A program made the translations under genes and the position numbers. Under the pieces are notes generated by a model. That model made no database searches. It worked only from the letters and a program-made list of their open reading frames with translations, and was not told the origin of the DNA. Below are positions 6,980 to 14,695 of a DNA stretch of 18,876 bases, piece by piece. This DNA comes from UBA4729 sp038231175 (GTDB lineage Bacteria; Patescibacteriota; Saccharimonadia; Saccharimonadales; UBA4665): positions 1-18,876 of the forward strand of contig JBBRLU010000018.1 of the NCBI GenBank assembly GCA_038231175.1, given 5' to 3'. Position 1 is the first letter of the stretch. Every line of letters starts with the position of its first letter.

Positions 6980-8479
6980 ATGACACGTATGACACGATTG
7001 CTCGAAACACTGTACCGCTTCCTGGCTTCAGACCGTTTTTTTAAGGTCATCGTCGGCTTTTTGGTCATCTCGGCCAGCTGGATCGCCCTGACCGGCCGTT
7101 ATCCGATGGCCTTTGACGAGGATTTCCATCTGGGAATCATCAGGTTATACGCCAGCCACGGCCTACCCTTCTGGTCCGGTCAACCGGCTCACGCCGATAA
7201 TTTTGGGGCCGTCGCCCGGGACCCGTCGTACCTCTATCACTACCTGATGAGTTTTCCCTACCGCCTAATCAGTCTGTTCAGTCAGAATCAAATGATCCAG
7301 GTACTGTTTCTGCGGGCCATCAACGTCGCCTTGTTCGCCAGCAGCTTACCGTTGCTACGGCGCTTGCTACGGCGGGCCGGTGGTTCGGCGGCCTTAAGCA
7401 ACGCCTGTCTGGCAGTCTTGGTCTTGATACCGATAACCTGTCAGTTAGCGGCTCAGATCAACTATGATAATCTGATATTGCCGCTGACGGCCCTGATACT
7501 GCTACTGGCGCTGTCTATCGGCCACCGGCCGCCAACCGAACGGCCTAAGATCGTACTCCAAATTATCGCCCTAGGTCTAGCTGGCAGCCTTGTTAAATTT
7601 GCATTCGTACCGATATTTCTAGCGATCGTCGTCTGGCTAATGGCCCAGTCGCGACCAGTTTGGCGTCGGCGGCAGTTATGGCAACGGCGGTCTTGGAAAT
7701 TCGCCAAGACTCGCCGTGGAGTGTTACTGCTGGCAGCAATTGGACTACTGCTTGGCTTGAGTTTTGAACGCTACGGGCTGAATCTGATCCACTACCAGGA
7801 CCCGATTCCTAATTGCGGGGTGGTTTTGACGATTGATCATTGTCATTTTTATGGACCCTACATCCGGGACTATAACTTTGCCAGTAATAAGACTAATCAT
7901 CACACGACGCCGTTCGCTTTCAGTAAGGAATGGATCTACGGCATGTGGCTGCGTAGCTTCTTTGCTGTCGATGGGCCGGCGTCGTTATATGAGACACGGG
8001 GCCCGTTCGTCGTGCCGGCCGACACGGCTCTGGTTCTGGTAGGTTTCGGCGTGCTTGGTTTGCTCCTCAGTGGCCGCGAACTGTGGCGTCGCCAGCGACC
8101 GAGCAGCAGTCTGCTCGCGCTGGTGTCGTCGGTCTATATCGCTGCCCTGTGGCTGCAAGAGTATAAAGCCTTTCGCTATACCGGTTTCCCGGTGGCCATC
8201 AACGGACGCTACTTACTACCAGTGCTGACGTTGATCGTCTTTGTGGCCGCCAGCGCCGTCGCGCTCCGGCTAAAAACTAGTCGCGGCTTAAAAACTGGGC
8301 TCCTAGCGCTCAGTATCGGGGCCTTGTTACTGGGTGGTGGCCCGCTGACCTACATCTTGCGGAGTAGCGACTACTGGTACTGGCCAAATAACCTGACTCG
8401 GACCGCTAATCACGCCGCCAAGCACGTCTTCGGCCCCATCACCCCCGGCTTTAATACGCCGACGCAATTCTTACGCTAG
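6980..8479 (+). CDS. GT-C-type membrane glycosyltransferase, DUF2142-like
   Basis: This 499-residue polytopic protein has about 10-12 hydrophobic segments. After the first helix (22-38) an external loop holds the acidic group D46-E47-D48 in MAFDEDFH, the typical position of the catalytic Asp/Glu pair in GT-C enzymes, which use polyprenyl-phosphate sugars. QINYDNLILPLTA at about 159-171 and NGRYLLPVL at 408-416 resemble the DUF2142/GT39-like group. A large loop at about 265-345 carries His and Tyr residues and would be extracytoplasmic. The next gene (convergent) is a DPM1-like GT2 that could make the polyprenyl-phosphate sugar donor. The stop at 8479 lies one base from the convergent GT2 stop. 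The family call is good; the sugar and acceptor cannot be read. Confidence 0.75.
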   Translation: MTRMTRLLETLYRFLASDRFFKVIVGFLVISASWIALTGRYPMAFDEDFHLGIIRLYASHGLPFWSGQPAHADNFGAVARDPSYLYHYLMSFPYRLISLFSQNQMIQVLFLRAINVALFASSLPLLRRLLRRAGGSAALSNACLAVLVLIPITCQLAAQINYDNLILPLTALILLLALSIGHRPPTERPKIVLQIIALGLAGSLVKFAFVPIFLAIVVWLMAQSRPVWRRRQLWQRRSWKFAKTRRGVLLLAAIGLLLGLSFERYGLNLIHYQDPIPNCGVVLTIDHCHFYGPYIRDYNFASNKTNHHTTPFAFSKEWIYGMWLRSFFAVDGPASLYETRGPFVVPADTALVLVGFGVLGLLLSGRELWRRQRPSSSLLALVSSVYIAALWLQEYKAFRYTGFPVAINGRYLLPVLTLIVFVAASAVALRLKTSRGLKTGLLALSIGALLLGGGPLTYILRSSDYWYWPNNLTRTANHAAKHVFGPITPGFNTPTQFLR

Positions 8480-8480
8480 C

Positions 8481-9422
8481 TTACTTGAAGCGTAGTCGTT
8501 TGGTCTGCTCCAGATTGTCTTCGATCAGCACCCGATTGATACGGATCAGGTCGGCGATGATATTCAGGACGATACATAAGAAAGAGGCGATCATAAACAT
8601 CGATCCGACAAGCAAGGACTGGATATGGCCCCTCGTGGAATGGTCCTCCAGGCCGAGAATGATAAAGCGGCCGAACGGGATAAGCGCCAGCAAGAATAGG
8701 GCCGCCGCTAGGGTGCCGAAAACCATGTATGGTTTGTACATGATATAGGCCCGGATGATAGTGATAGCGGATTTACGAACGTGTTCCCAGGTTGACTTGA
8801 ACAAGCGTGACTCACGGAGTTTAGGGTTGGTAACGACCGCTAGGCTGGCGATACTCAGGCCTTTGTTGCCGGCCTGGATGATCGTTTCCATGGTGTAGCT
8901 GAATCTGGTGATGGTATTGAGGCGTAGTAGAGACTCCCTGGAATAGGCCCGGAAGCCGCTCGGGGCATCATTGACGCTAGTGCCGGCGGCGATATTGACT
9001 ACCCGGCTGCCAAATCGCTGCAATAATTTCTTGAACAGTGAGAAGTGGGGAATTGTGTCCGTCTGGCGATCGGCGACCACGATATCGGCCTGGTTCTTGA
9101 GAATCGGCTGGATTAAATCCTTGATCCGGGCCTGGGGGTATTGATTATCGCCATCGGTGTTGACGACGATGTCGGCGCCGATACTGAGGGCATAATTGAT
9201 GCCGTCGTGAAACGACCGGCCGAGGCCCTGGGTCTGAGGGTGGTGGACGAAATGCTTGACGCCGTGAGCGCGGGCAACCTTGACGGTCTTGTCGGTCGAA
9301 CCGTCATCGATGATCAAGATAATTATCTGCTTGATACCGGCAATCTTTTTAGGAATGCCAGCTAGCACTAAGGGTAAGGTAGTTTCCTCGTTAAGACACG
9401 GGATCTGCACAACTAGTTTCAT
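8481..9422 (-). CDS. Family 2 glycosyltransferase, DPM1/polyprenyl-phosphate hexosyltransferase-like, with two C-terminal membrane helices
   Basis: This 313-residue protein has a GT-A domain: IPCLNEE at 7-13, DDGSTD at 39-44, the metal-binding TDGDNQYP at 89-96, and NDAPSGFRAYSRE at 151-163. Two membrane helices follow at about 231-256 and 268-291. This arrangement fits enzymes that transfer a hexose from a nucleotide sugar to undecaprenyl or dolichyl phosphate at the cytoplasmic face. I start it at the ATG at 9422, where MKLVVQIPCLNEE matches usual family starts. A TTG at 9443 would add seven residues and overlap the -10. Its likely partner is the GT-C transferase whose stop it almost meets, and the LCP gene is divergent from it. 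Confidence 0.88.
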   Translation of the reverse strand: MKLVVQIPCLNEETTLPLVLAGIPKKIAGIKQIIILIIDDGSTDKTVKVARAHGVKHFVHHPQTQGLGRSFHDGINYALSIGADIVVNTDGDNQYPQARIKDLIQPILKNQADIVVADRQTDTIPHFSLFKKLLQRFGSRVVNIAAGTSVNDAPSGFRAYSRESLLRLNTITRFSYTMETIIQAGNKGLSIASLAVVTNPKLRESRLFKSTWEHVRKSAITIIRAYIMYKPYMVFGTLAAALFLLALIPFGRFIILGLEDHSTRGHIQSLLVGSMFMIASFLCIVLNIIADLIRINRVLIEDNLEQTKRLRFK

Positions 9423-9433
9423 AATCTTTTCAC

Positions 9434-9442
9434 AGTATAGCA
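9434..9442 (-). promoter_or_regulatory. Extended -10 promoter (TGC TATACT) for the GT2 gene
   Basis: On the minus strand TG-C-TATACT lies 11 nt before the ATG at 9422, leaving a leader of only about 4-5 nt and no room for a Shine-Dalgarno site. Confidence 0.5.
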
Positions 9443-9466
9443 AATAACAGTCCTAAAGCCAGCGCA

Positions 9467-9475
9467 TGATATAAT
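9467..9475 (+). promoter_or_regulatory. Extended -10 promoter (TGA TATAAT) for the LCP gene
   Basis: A perfect TG-A-TATAAT is followed by 12 nt and the ATG at 9488. The predicted leader is about 6 nt with no Shine-Dalgarno site. It is back to back with the GT2 promoter, so both envelope genes start from a 65-bp spacer. Confidence 0.6.
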
Positions 9476-9487
9476 TACAACCAGCCA

Positions 9488-11041
9488 ATGACAGACAAAC
9501 AGGTACTCAAAAAAGGCAATACCAAGCCAGTCGCCGCCCGACCAGGACAGGATATCGTGGCCGCTAAAGCCGGGGCTAAGTTTCCGGCTGTCGGCATGTC
9601 CTTACCGGCCTATCAACAGTCAGCCCGGCAAACCGCCGCGCCCTATAAGCCGTCAGCCGCAGCCGCTGGTTCTAAGCTGAAAACTAGCCGTAATCCTAAA
9701 AAGATCATCAAACGAGTCGCCATCGTCTTATTGGTGATAGCTATTATCATCGGCGGTTGGCTGGGCGGAAAGCTACTGTACAACGCCCATAAATTATTTG
9801 GTGGTAATATCTTGGGCGTGCTGCAGACCACTAAACTCAAGGGTGAGGATAACGGCCGGGTGACTATCCTACTGGCCGGTAATTCGGCCGATGATACCGG
9901 CCACAGCGGCGCCGATCTGACCGACTCGATCCTACTGCTGAGCGTTGATACGGTGTCGCATAGTGCCTACATGCTCAGCGTTCCACGCGACCTGTGGGTC
10001 GATGTGCCAGGCAGCGGGCACCAAAAAATTAACAGTACCTACGTCGTCGGTAATGCTAACAGTTTCAGCGACAGCGGCTACCCCAAGGGCGGCATGGGCC
10101 AGTTAGAGCAAGTCATTACCGACAATCTCGGAGTTAAGATAAATTATTATGCGCTGGTCAACTACACGGCCCTACGCCAGGCGGTCGACGCCGTGGGCGG
10201 CATTGATTACACCGTCCACAGTACCGATCCGCGGGGCCTATATGACCCAAATATCGACTACACGACTAACAAATCGCTCGTCAAACTGACTAACGGCTTA
10301 CACCATCTGAACGGCGAAGCAGCTCTTAATCTGGCCCGCGCCCGCGGTGATTCGAGCCGTTCTTACGGCTTCGCCGGCTCGGATTTTGATCGCACCCAGC
10401 ATCAGCGCGAGATGTTGACGGCCCTCAAGTCAAAAGCCGTCAGTGCCGGTACGCTATCGAACCCGGCCAAACTCAGTAGCTTAGCCGATGCCATCGGCGG
10501 TAATGTCAAAACCGATTTATCAATCAGCGAAGTCCGCCGGCTTTATGACGTTACCAAGGACATCAATAATTCGTCTATCAGATCAGTCGGCTTCAACAAT
10601 GTCGACGGTGCCAGCCTGCTGACCAACTATCAAGCGCCGAATGGGGCCTCGGCCCTGATTCCGTTGGCCGGTCTGGACGACTTCAGCGACATGCAAAGCT
10701 TTATCAAGCGGCTCAATTCACACGATCCGGTCGTTCAGGAAGGCGCCAAGGTCGTCTTGCTCAATGCCACCGACACCAGAGGTCTGGCCGGTACCGTCCG
10801 CAGTACGTTAACCTCTAAGAATCTGAATATAATTGCCATTGCCGACGCCAAATCGATCCAAGCCGTCACCAGTATCATCGACCTGACCACGCCAGCCAGC
10901 GCCAAACCCGGTACCAAAAAGTTCCTGACACAGACGTTCGGTAACCATGTCAGCCCGACTAACGCCTACGGCAATCAATATGACGCCGACTTCATAGTCT
11001 TACTCGGCGCCGACCAACTAGCCAAACAAGCCCAAAATTAA
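9488..11041 (+). CDS. LCP (LytR-CpsA-Psr) family glycopolymer transferase with LytR_C domain
   Basis: This 517-residue protein has, in order: a cytoplasmic Lys/Ala/Pro-rich region of about 74 residues; one membrane helix at about 75-97 after the basic KKIIKR; an LCP domain at about 123-320; and a LytR_C domain at about 420-507. LCP hallmarks are Asp143 and Asp147 region in GADLTDSILLLSVD, VPRDLW with Arg167, KINSTY with Lys180, LARARGD with Arg284 and Arg286, and DFDRTQHQREML with Arg302. These residues bind the pyrophosphate of polyprenyl-linked polymers. LCP enzymes move such polymers from the lipid carrier to peptidoglycan outside the cell. With the adjacent GT2, GT-C and flippase-like genes it would be the last step of a surface polymer route. 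The long cytoplasmic N-terminus is unusual in amount but low in complexity. Confidence 0.92.
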   Translation: MTDKQVLKKGNTKPVAARPGQDIVAAKAGAKFPAVGMSLPAYQQSARQTAAPYKPSAAAAGSKLKTSRNPKKIIKRVAIVLLVIAIIIGGWLGGKLLYNAHKLFGGNILGVLQTTKLKGEDNGRVTILLAGNSADDTGHSGADLTDSILLLSVDTVSHSAYMLSVPRDLWVDVPGSGHQKINSTYVVGNANSFSDSGYPKGGMGQLEQVITDNLGVKINYYALVNYTALRQAVDAVGGIDYTVHSTDPRGLYDPNIDYTTNKSLVKLTNGLHHLNGEAALNLARARGDSSRSYGFAGSDFDRTQHQREMLTALKSKAVSAGTLSNPAKLSSLADAIGGNVKTDLSISEVRRLYDVTKDINNSSIRSVGFNNVDGASLLTNYQAPNGASALIPLAGLDDFSDMQSFIKRLNSHDPVVQEGAKVVLLNATDTRGLAGTVRSTLTSKNLNIIAIADAKSIQAVTSIIDLTTPASAKPGTKKFLTQTFGNHVSPTNAYGNQYDADFIVLLGADQLAKQAQN

Positions 11042-11072
11042 ATTGCTACTACCCCTATGACGGCTAGCAGTG

Positions 11073-11078
11073 TACACT
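11073..11078 (+). promoter_or_regulatory. -10 element (TACACT) 7 nt before ATG, leaderless type
   Basis: TACACT, preceded directly by TG, is followed by TGTTCTT and then the ATG at 11086, with no Shine-Dalgarno sequence. Confidence 0.5.
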
Positions 11079-11085
11079 TGTTCTT

Positions 11086-11772
11086 ATGTCTGATGTAGCT
11101 GTGAGAAAACTCGATACATTCGTGGCGGGACATCCGACCCGGAACTACAAAAAAGGTGAGATCATCATTTTCCAAGGCGAAGCGCCACGCAGCGCTTTCG
11201 TCGTTAAAAGCGGCATCGTCAAAGCCTATAACCTGAGCGTCAACGGCGACGAAAAGCCGGTCGCCTTTTACTCGGCCTACGATTCCTTTCCCGGCAGCTG
11301 GATTTACGGCAAGGTACCCAGCGCCATCTATTATTACGAGGCCTTCACCCCAGAAGTTACTCTCCACATCGTTGAACGAGAAGCCTACGTCAACTTTATT
11401 CGTTCCGACTCGGAGTTGCTGTATAGCGAGCTGCAGAACTACGTGTCTAAACAGCTGGGCCACTCGATGCGCCTCAATGCCCTACAGCACTCCCGGGCCA
11501 GCGACAAATTGGTCTACACCCTGCACTACTTAGCCCTCAGCCATGGCCGGACAGTCGAGCCCCAAGTCGTTGAGATCACCTTGGATCTGACACATCAGGA
11601 CTTCGCCAACTTGACGGGCCTGACCCGTGAGACGGCCGCTACTGAGCTCAATAAGTTAAAGCATCAGGGAGTCATCAGCTACAGCAAAAACATGCCTTAC
11701 CGCCTCGACCTGAACAAGTTGATGACATTGTTGAACGACGAATACATCGCTGACGTCCAAGTTAAATTATAA
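11086..11772 (+). CDS. Crp/Fnr-family transcription regulator
   Basis: This 228-residue protein has a cyclic-nucleotide-binding-like beta domain (about 18-100: KKGEIIIFQGEAPRSAFVVKSG), a long linking helix (about 108-150) and a winged helix-turn-helix at about 166-200, with LTHQDFANLTGLTRETAATE covering the recognition region. There is no FNR-type N-terminal cysteine cluster, so it is not an Fe-S oxygen sensor of that kind. The Arg-Ser pair that binds cAMP phosphate in CRP is also not obvious, so the ligand is unknown. It stands alone between the LCP gene and the convergent response-regulator gene, with its own leaderless-type promoter. Likely targets include envelope or respiratory genes, but no binding site could be assigned. 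Confidence 0.88.
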   Translation: MSDVAVRKLDTFVAGHPTRNYKKGEIIIFQGEAPRSAFVVKSGIVKAYNLSVNGDEKPVAFYSAYDSFPGSWIYGKVPSAIYYYEAFTPEVTLHIVEREAYVNFIRSDSELLYSELQNYVSKQLGHSMRLNALQHSRASDKLVYTLHYLALSHGRTVEPQVVEITLDLTHQDFANLTGLTRETAATELNKLKHQGVISYSKNMPYRLDLNKLMTLLNDEYIADVQVKL

Positions 11773-11789
11773 AGTTTCGATTCTAAGGA

Positions 11790-12176
11790 CTAAGCCGAAG
11801 CTGCGACCGATTTGCTGTCGAGGGCCTCGTTGATGACGCGTGATAAGTTGTGTGGTGCCGTCCAGGATTTGATGATACAGCGGTGGGCACCGAGCTTGTA
11901 AGATTCGGCGACTTCCGGCGAGTTTTCCATGTTGGTGAAGATCAAAACCTTGACTGCCGGGTGGGCTTTGAGGTCAAAGTGTTGCAAGAATTCCAGACCG
12001 CCCATGATCGGCATCAGAAGATCCAGCAGGATCAGGTCCGGTTTGAAGTTACTCAGTTTGTCGAGCGCTTCCTGGCCGTCAAAGGCCGATTCGACAGTGT
12101 GGTCCTGACTGGTCAGGATGATCGAGTAAGCATTATTTAGATCTTTATCATCTTCGACGATGAGGATGTTGGCCAC
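11790..12176 (-). CDS. Receiver-only (CheY-like) response regulator
   Basis: This 128-residue protein is a single REC domain with no output domain. It has acidic Asp9-Asp10 in VEDD, phospho-acceptor Asp52 in LILLDLLMP, Thr81 in LIFTN and Lys103 in IIKSW. The start is GTG at 12176, fixed by TAAGGAG 6 nt upstream. A longer ATG frame to 12227 runs through the promoter and would add residues outside the REC fold. It follows the histidine kinase gene by 72 bp and has its own promoter. Without a DNA-binding domain it probably acts by protein contact, in a phosphorelay or on another regulator. The C-terminal Ser/Ala-rich tail (about 120-128) is short and disordered. Confidence 0.9.
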   Translation of the reverse strand: MANILIVEDDKDLNNAYSIILTSQDHTVESAFDGQEALDKLSNFKPDLILLDLLMPIMGGLEFLQHFDLKAHPAVKVLIFTNMENSPEVAESYKLGAHRCIIKSWTAPHNLSRVINEALDSKSVAASA

Positions 12177-12202
12177 GAAGTGCTCCTTACAGTTATGATA
12201 AG

Positions 12203-12211
12203 ATTTTACCA
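12203..12211 (-). promoter_or_regulatory. Extended -10 promoter (TGG TAAAAT) of the response regulator
   Basis: On the minus strand TG-G-TAAAAT would start transcription near 12196, with a leader of about 20 nt holding TAAGGAG. The upstream inverted repeat runs into it. Confidence 0.55.
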
Positions 12212-12230
12212 CGTTGCGCCCGTGCAACGT
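12211..12230. repeat. Perfect 7-bp inverted repeat ACGTTGC-n6-GCAACGT next to the promoter
   Basis: The two arms (12211-12217 and 12224-12230) match exactly and are separated by GCCCGT. The repeat occupies the -35 to spacer region of the response-regulator promoter and sits between the kinase stop and the regulator start. No T-run follows on the minus strand, so it does not look like an intrinsic terminator. An operator or an mRNA hairpin between the kinase and regulator are the likely readings. Confidence 0.6.
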
Positions 12231-12248
12231 ATAAGAAATCTAACTTAA

Positions 12249-13379
12249 TCATTTATCGAGGTTTCTGATAGTCCGTTGTGTTTTCGGCAAGGTAAAGTAA
12301 AAGCTCGTTCCCTGGCCTTCTTCGCTGTCGAACCAGATAGTCCCGCCTAGGCGGTCGAGCAGACCTTTGACCAGGTAAAGGCCGAGGCCGGTGCCGGTAG
12401 TCTCGCGCTTGACGGTGTTCTGGGCTCGGAAGAATTTACTGAAGACCTGATCATGGGCATCTTTCGGAATGCCCCAGCCGTTATCCTTGACAGTCACCAG
12501 CACATCCTTGGTCCGACCTCGGATAGTGATGACCACGGCGCCGCCCTCAGTCGTGTATTTGATAGCGTTCGACACCAGGTTCGTTATGATCTCTTTCAGG
12601 ATCAGATTATCGGTCCTGACGCTGGTGGCTAACTTGCCGCTGACAGTCATCGACAGGTCGATCGTCTTCTCCGACGCCGCCAGACTCAGCTCCTTGACAA
12701 CCTCTTCAGCGGCCCGGTCAATGCGCAGCATCCTAGAGTTGATGACGATGGTACCGCTTTCGATGCGTGTGATATTGAGCAGCGTACTGATCAGTTCGTT
12801 CATCCGGTTGGTGGCCCCGATGATCGTCCGCAGCGATTTCTTCTGGGCCGGCGTCACATCGCCCATGTAACCGTCGACCAGCATGTGCGAATAGGTCTTG
12901 ATGGCCGACAAGGGCGTCCGCAACTGGTGTGATGCCAATGATATAAATTCGCTCTTCATACGATCTATCTCTTCTTCAAGGGTGATATCACGGAAGACTT
13001 CGATGGCACCGATCGGTCGGCCGTCCAGTAAGATCGGCGAAATCGTCAGTTGCACCGGTAAGCGTTGGCCATCTTTCTTACGGTAAAATATCTTTTCGGT
13101 AACCGAGCGGCCGGTCAGGAAGGCTTTGGTGATCGGTCGGTCGATAAGGTTGACGGCGACGTCCTGCTCATTCAGGGCAACGATCTTTTTTGGGAACCAC
13201 TCGCCCAGTAAGTCGGCTTCGTCATAGCCTAAGATCTTCAAGGCGATCGGGTTGATGCGCGTAATTCGGCCGTATTCGTCGGTGGCGATGGCCCCTTCGC
13301 CGATGCTATTGAATAAAGCCTCGGCCTGGGCCCGTTGTTCCTCGGCTTGGACGACGGCGGCTGATTGCGGATTATTCAT
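12249..13379 (-). CDS. Soluble PAS-domain sensor histidine kinase
   Basis: This 376-residue kinase has no membrane helix. A short coiled segment (about 8-22) leads into a PAS domain (about 22-135, ending in the PAC-like GAIEVFRDIT). HisKA follows with FISLASHQLRTPLSAIK, phospho-acceptor His151. HATPase_c has the N box LKEIITNLVSNAIKYT (261-276), G1 DNGWGIP (299-305) and G2 TGTGLGLYLV (328-337). The ATG at 13379 overlaps the previous gene by 8 bp and has GAGG 4 nt upstream; a TTG one codon earlier is the alternative. It probably phosphorylates the receiver-only protein encoded next. As the kinase is soluble, the 8-span membrane protein two genes upstream may supply the membrane signal. Confidence 0.93.
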   Translation of the reverse strand: MNNPQSAAVVQAEEQRAQAEALFNSIGEGAIATDEYGRITRINPIALKILGYDEADLLGEWFPKKIVALNEQDVAVNLIDRPITKAFLTGRSVTEKIFYRKKDGQRLPVQLTISPILLDGRPIGAIEVFRDITLEEEIDRMKSEFISLASHQLRTPLSAIKTYSHMLVDGYMGDVTPAQKKSLRTIIGATNRMNELISTLLNITRIESGTIVINSRMLRIDRAAEEVVKELSLAASEKTIDLSMTVSGKLATSVRTDNLILKEIITNLVSNAIKYTTEGGAVVITIRGRTKDVLVTVKDNGWGIPKDAHDQVFSKFFRAQNTVKRETTGTGLGLYLVKGLLDRLGGTIWFDSEEGQGTSFYFTLPKTQRTIRNLDK

Positions 13380-13641
13380 CAAGCCTCGGCTTTTTGGTAA
13401 CCGGTTTGATCAGACGCTCCAGTTGCAACGTGTACTCCCCTATCAGATCGCTATCCTCAGTCAACAGCGAGACGGCAACCCGGATCCAGTCGATTAATTT
13501 TCGGAGATCGGCCTTTGATAGATCCTGCGGCTCCTTGTGGAGGTGGTTCTGAACCTGACGGGCAATAAAACGATCGGCCGCCGGGCCTAAATAAAGGTGC
13601 GTAATGCGGACGACGCGGTCATACAGAACAAGTTCAGCCAC
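13372..13641 (-). CDS. Small helical protein of unknown function in the kinase cluster
   Basis: This encodes 89 residues from GTG at 13641. The ribosome site GAGGAGG lies 6 nt before it, inside the last codons of the upstream membrane-protein gene, whose TAA ends 1 bp before the GTG. The stop overlaps the kinase start, so the three genes are tightly coupled. The protein has no Cys, no membrane helix and looks all-helical. The segment ITHLYLGPAADRFIARQV at 13-30, then helices to about 77, loosely resembles the small C-terminal helical domains (LGP/IGP-A type) found at the ends of some bacterial signalling proteins. That similarity is from memory and weak. A role as adaptor between membrane protein and kinase is inferred from position only. 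Confidence 0.75.
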   Translation of the reverse strand: MAELVLYDRVVRITHLYLGPAADRFIARQVQNHLHKEPQDLSKADLRKLIDWIRVAVSLLTEDSDLIGEYTLQLERLIKPVTKKPRLDE

Positions 13642-13657
13642 GTTAAACCTCCTCGAT
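13635..13657 (-). promoter_or_regulatory. Strong Shine-Dalgarno (GAGGAGG) nested in the end of the preceding gene
   Basis: On the minus strand GAGGAGGTTTAACGTG encodes the last codons E-E-V-stop of the membrane protein and also forms the ribosome site and GTG start of the 89-aa gene. This decides for the GTG at 13641 over an ATG at 13677. Confidence 0.75.
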
Positions 13658-14560
13658 TCTGTGCAAGCGGCGGGCACCCAGGGCGATGAAGCTGTAGCCG
13701 CCGGCCGCCAATAATTCGATGACAGATAGGCAGATCAAGAAGTAACTCAGGTGCGCTGAACCGCTCCGCACGACGATCGAGGACAAATATTGCAGGGCGA
13801 TCGAGCTGATGATGACGGTGGCGATGCCGAAGCCGAGATAGCGCAGAGCCCGGGTATATAAGACGCCTTCCGACTGTTTGGCAAACATCACTATTTCATA
13901 GGCAGCCAGCATACCGATAAACCAGGCGTAGAGATACGGAATAACAATCGTGATGACGACCAACCACACCGGTAAGAAGTATACATTGCCAGAAGCGGTC
14001 AGCGACAAGCTGCTGAGCTGGCGGAACGTGAAGAAGCAGAAGAACACGCCAAAGAGGGCGAATAGTAAGATTAGGCTACGCTCGGCAGCCCTGGTCAGGC
14101 AAGGCTTGGAACGGGTCGCCAAGCCGCGGGCACCGGTACCGAGGAAGCTGAAGGCGATCAGCGGCAGGATCAGACCCAGGTAGTTGTTAATAATGACGGC
14201 CACCGGGTGAAAATGGATGTCTTTGTCGGCGATACTGTTCAAGATTATCGATGTCAGCGCCGCGACCGGCAATCCATAAGCCAGCCAGCCGCTACCGATA
14301 GCCAGCTGCCGGAAATCATGGCCTTCCTTCGAGCCGCGAATCGCTTGGGCGTACCTATCCAGACGTGTGTAGCCGTAAAAGGCCGCCAACCAGATTCCGA
14401 TAAACGGTAAGGCCACCACCAAGAATAGCAGGTGATAGCGCAACGGCGTCAGACCGTACGTCTGTGTAGCGATGTGATTCGCGGGCAACACCAGGGTGAG
14501 GACCAGGTAGAGCCCAATGAACGCAACGTAGTGCGCCAGCGGGTTCTTGAGTAATTTCAT
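13643..14560 (-). CDS. Eight-span membrane protein of unknown function, first gene of the kinase cluster
   Basis: This 305-residue protein has about eight hydrophobic helices, at roughly 8-30, 42-64, 87-108, 122-142, 165-184, 195-226, 241-262 and 273-294. There is no large soluble domain and no motif I recognise. I start it at the ATG at 14560. An ATG five codons earlier lies inside TATAAT and would overlap the promoter. The gene leads a tightly spaced unit with the 89-aa protein and the soluble kinase. By analogy with split sensors, it could be the membrane sensing module that such a kinase lacks. It might also be an unrelated transporter-like protein. Confidence 0.8.
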   Translation of the reverse strand: MKLLKNPLAHYVAFIGLYLVLTLVLPANHIATQTYGLTPLRYHLLFLVVALPFIGIWLAAFYGYTRLDRYAQAIRGSKEGHDFRQLAIGSGWLAYGLPVAALTSIILNSIADKDIHFHPVAVIINNYLGLILPLIAFSFLGTGARGLATRSKPCLTRAAERSLILLFALFGVFFCFFTFRQLSSLSLTASGNVYFLPVWLVVITIVIPYLYAWFIGMLAAYEIVMFAKQSEGVLYTRALRYLGFGIATVIISSIALQYLSSIVVRSGSAHLSYFLICLSVIELLAAGGYSFIALGARRLHRIEEV

Positions 14561-14566
14561 GTTCCT

Positions 14567-14572
14567 ATTATA
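14567..14572 (-). promoter_or_regulatory. -10 element (TATAAT) 6 nt before ATG, leaderless type
   Basis: On the minus strand a perfect TATAAT, directly after TG, is followed by AGGAAC and the ATG at 14560. The AGGA is too close to the ATG to act as a normal Shine-Dalgarno site and would not be transcribed if initiation occurs about 7 nt past the hexamer. Confidence 0.65.
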
Positions 14573-14695
14573 CATATATAACAGCGGTCAAAAAAACGAA
14601 ATTTCGCTTGGCAAGATCAACGAAAGCGGGTACAGTTGTACTCCAAATCAATACTGTCGCTTGTGTTAGGGCTTATGGCTCCGCATACTGCTTGT

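Noticed and set aside
6934..7068. Longer N-terminus for the UPF0104 protein, reaching 7068
   Set aside because: It would overlap the start of the divergent GT-C gene; the added residues are basic and unlike the family, and the ATG at 6933 has a -10 at the right distance.
11086..11772. FNR-type oxygen sensor
   Set aside because: There is no cysteine cluster at the N-terminus or elsewhere in the protein that could hold a 4Fe-4S centre.
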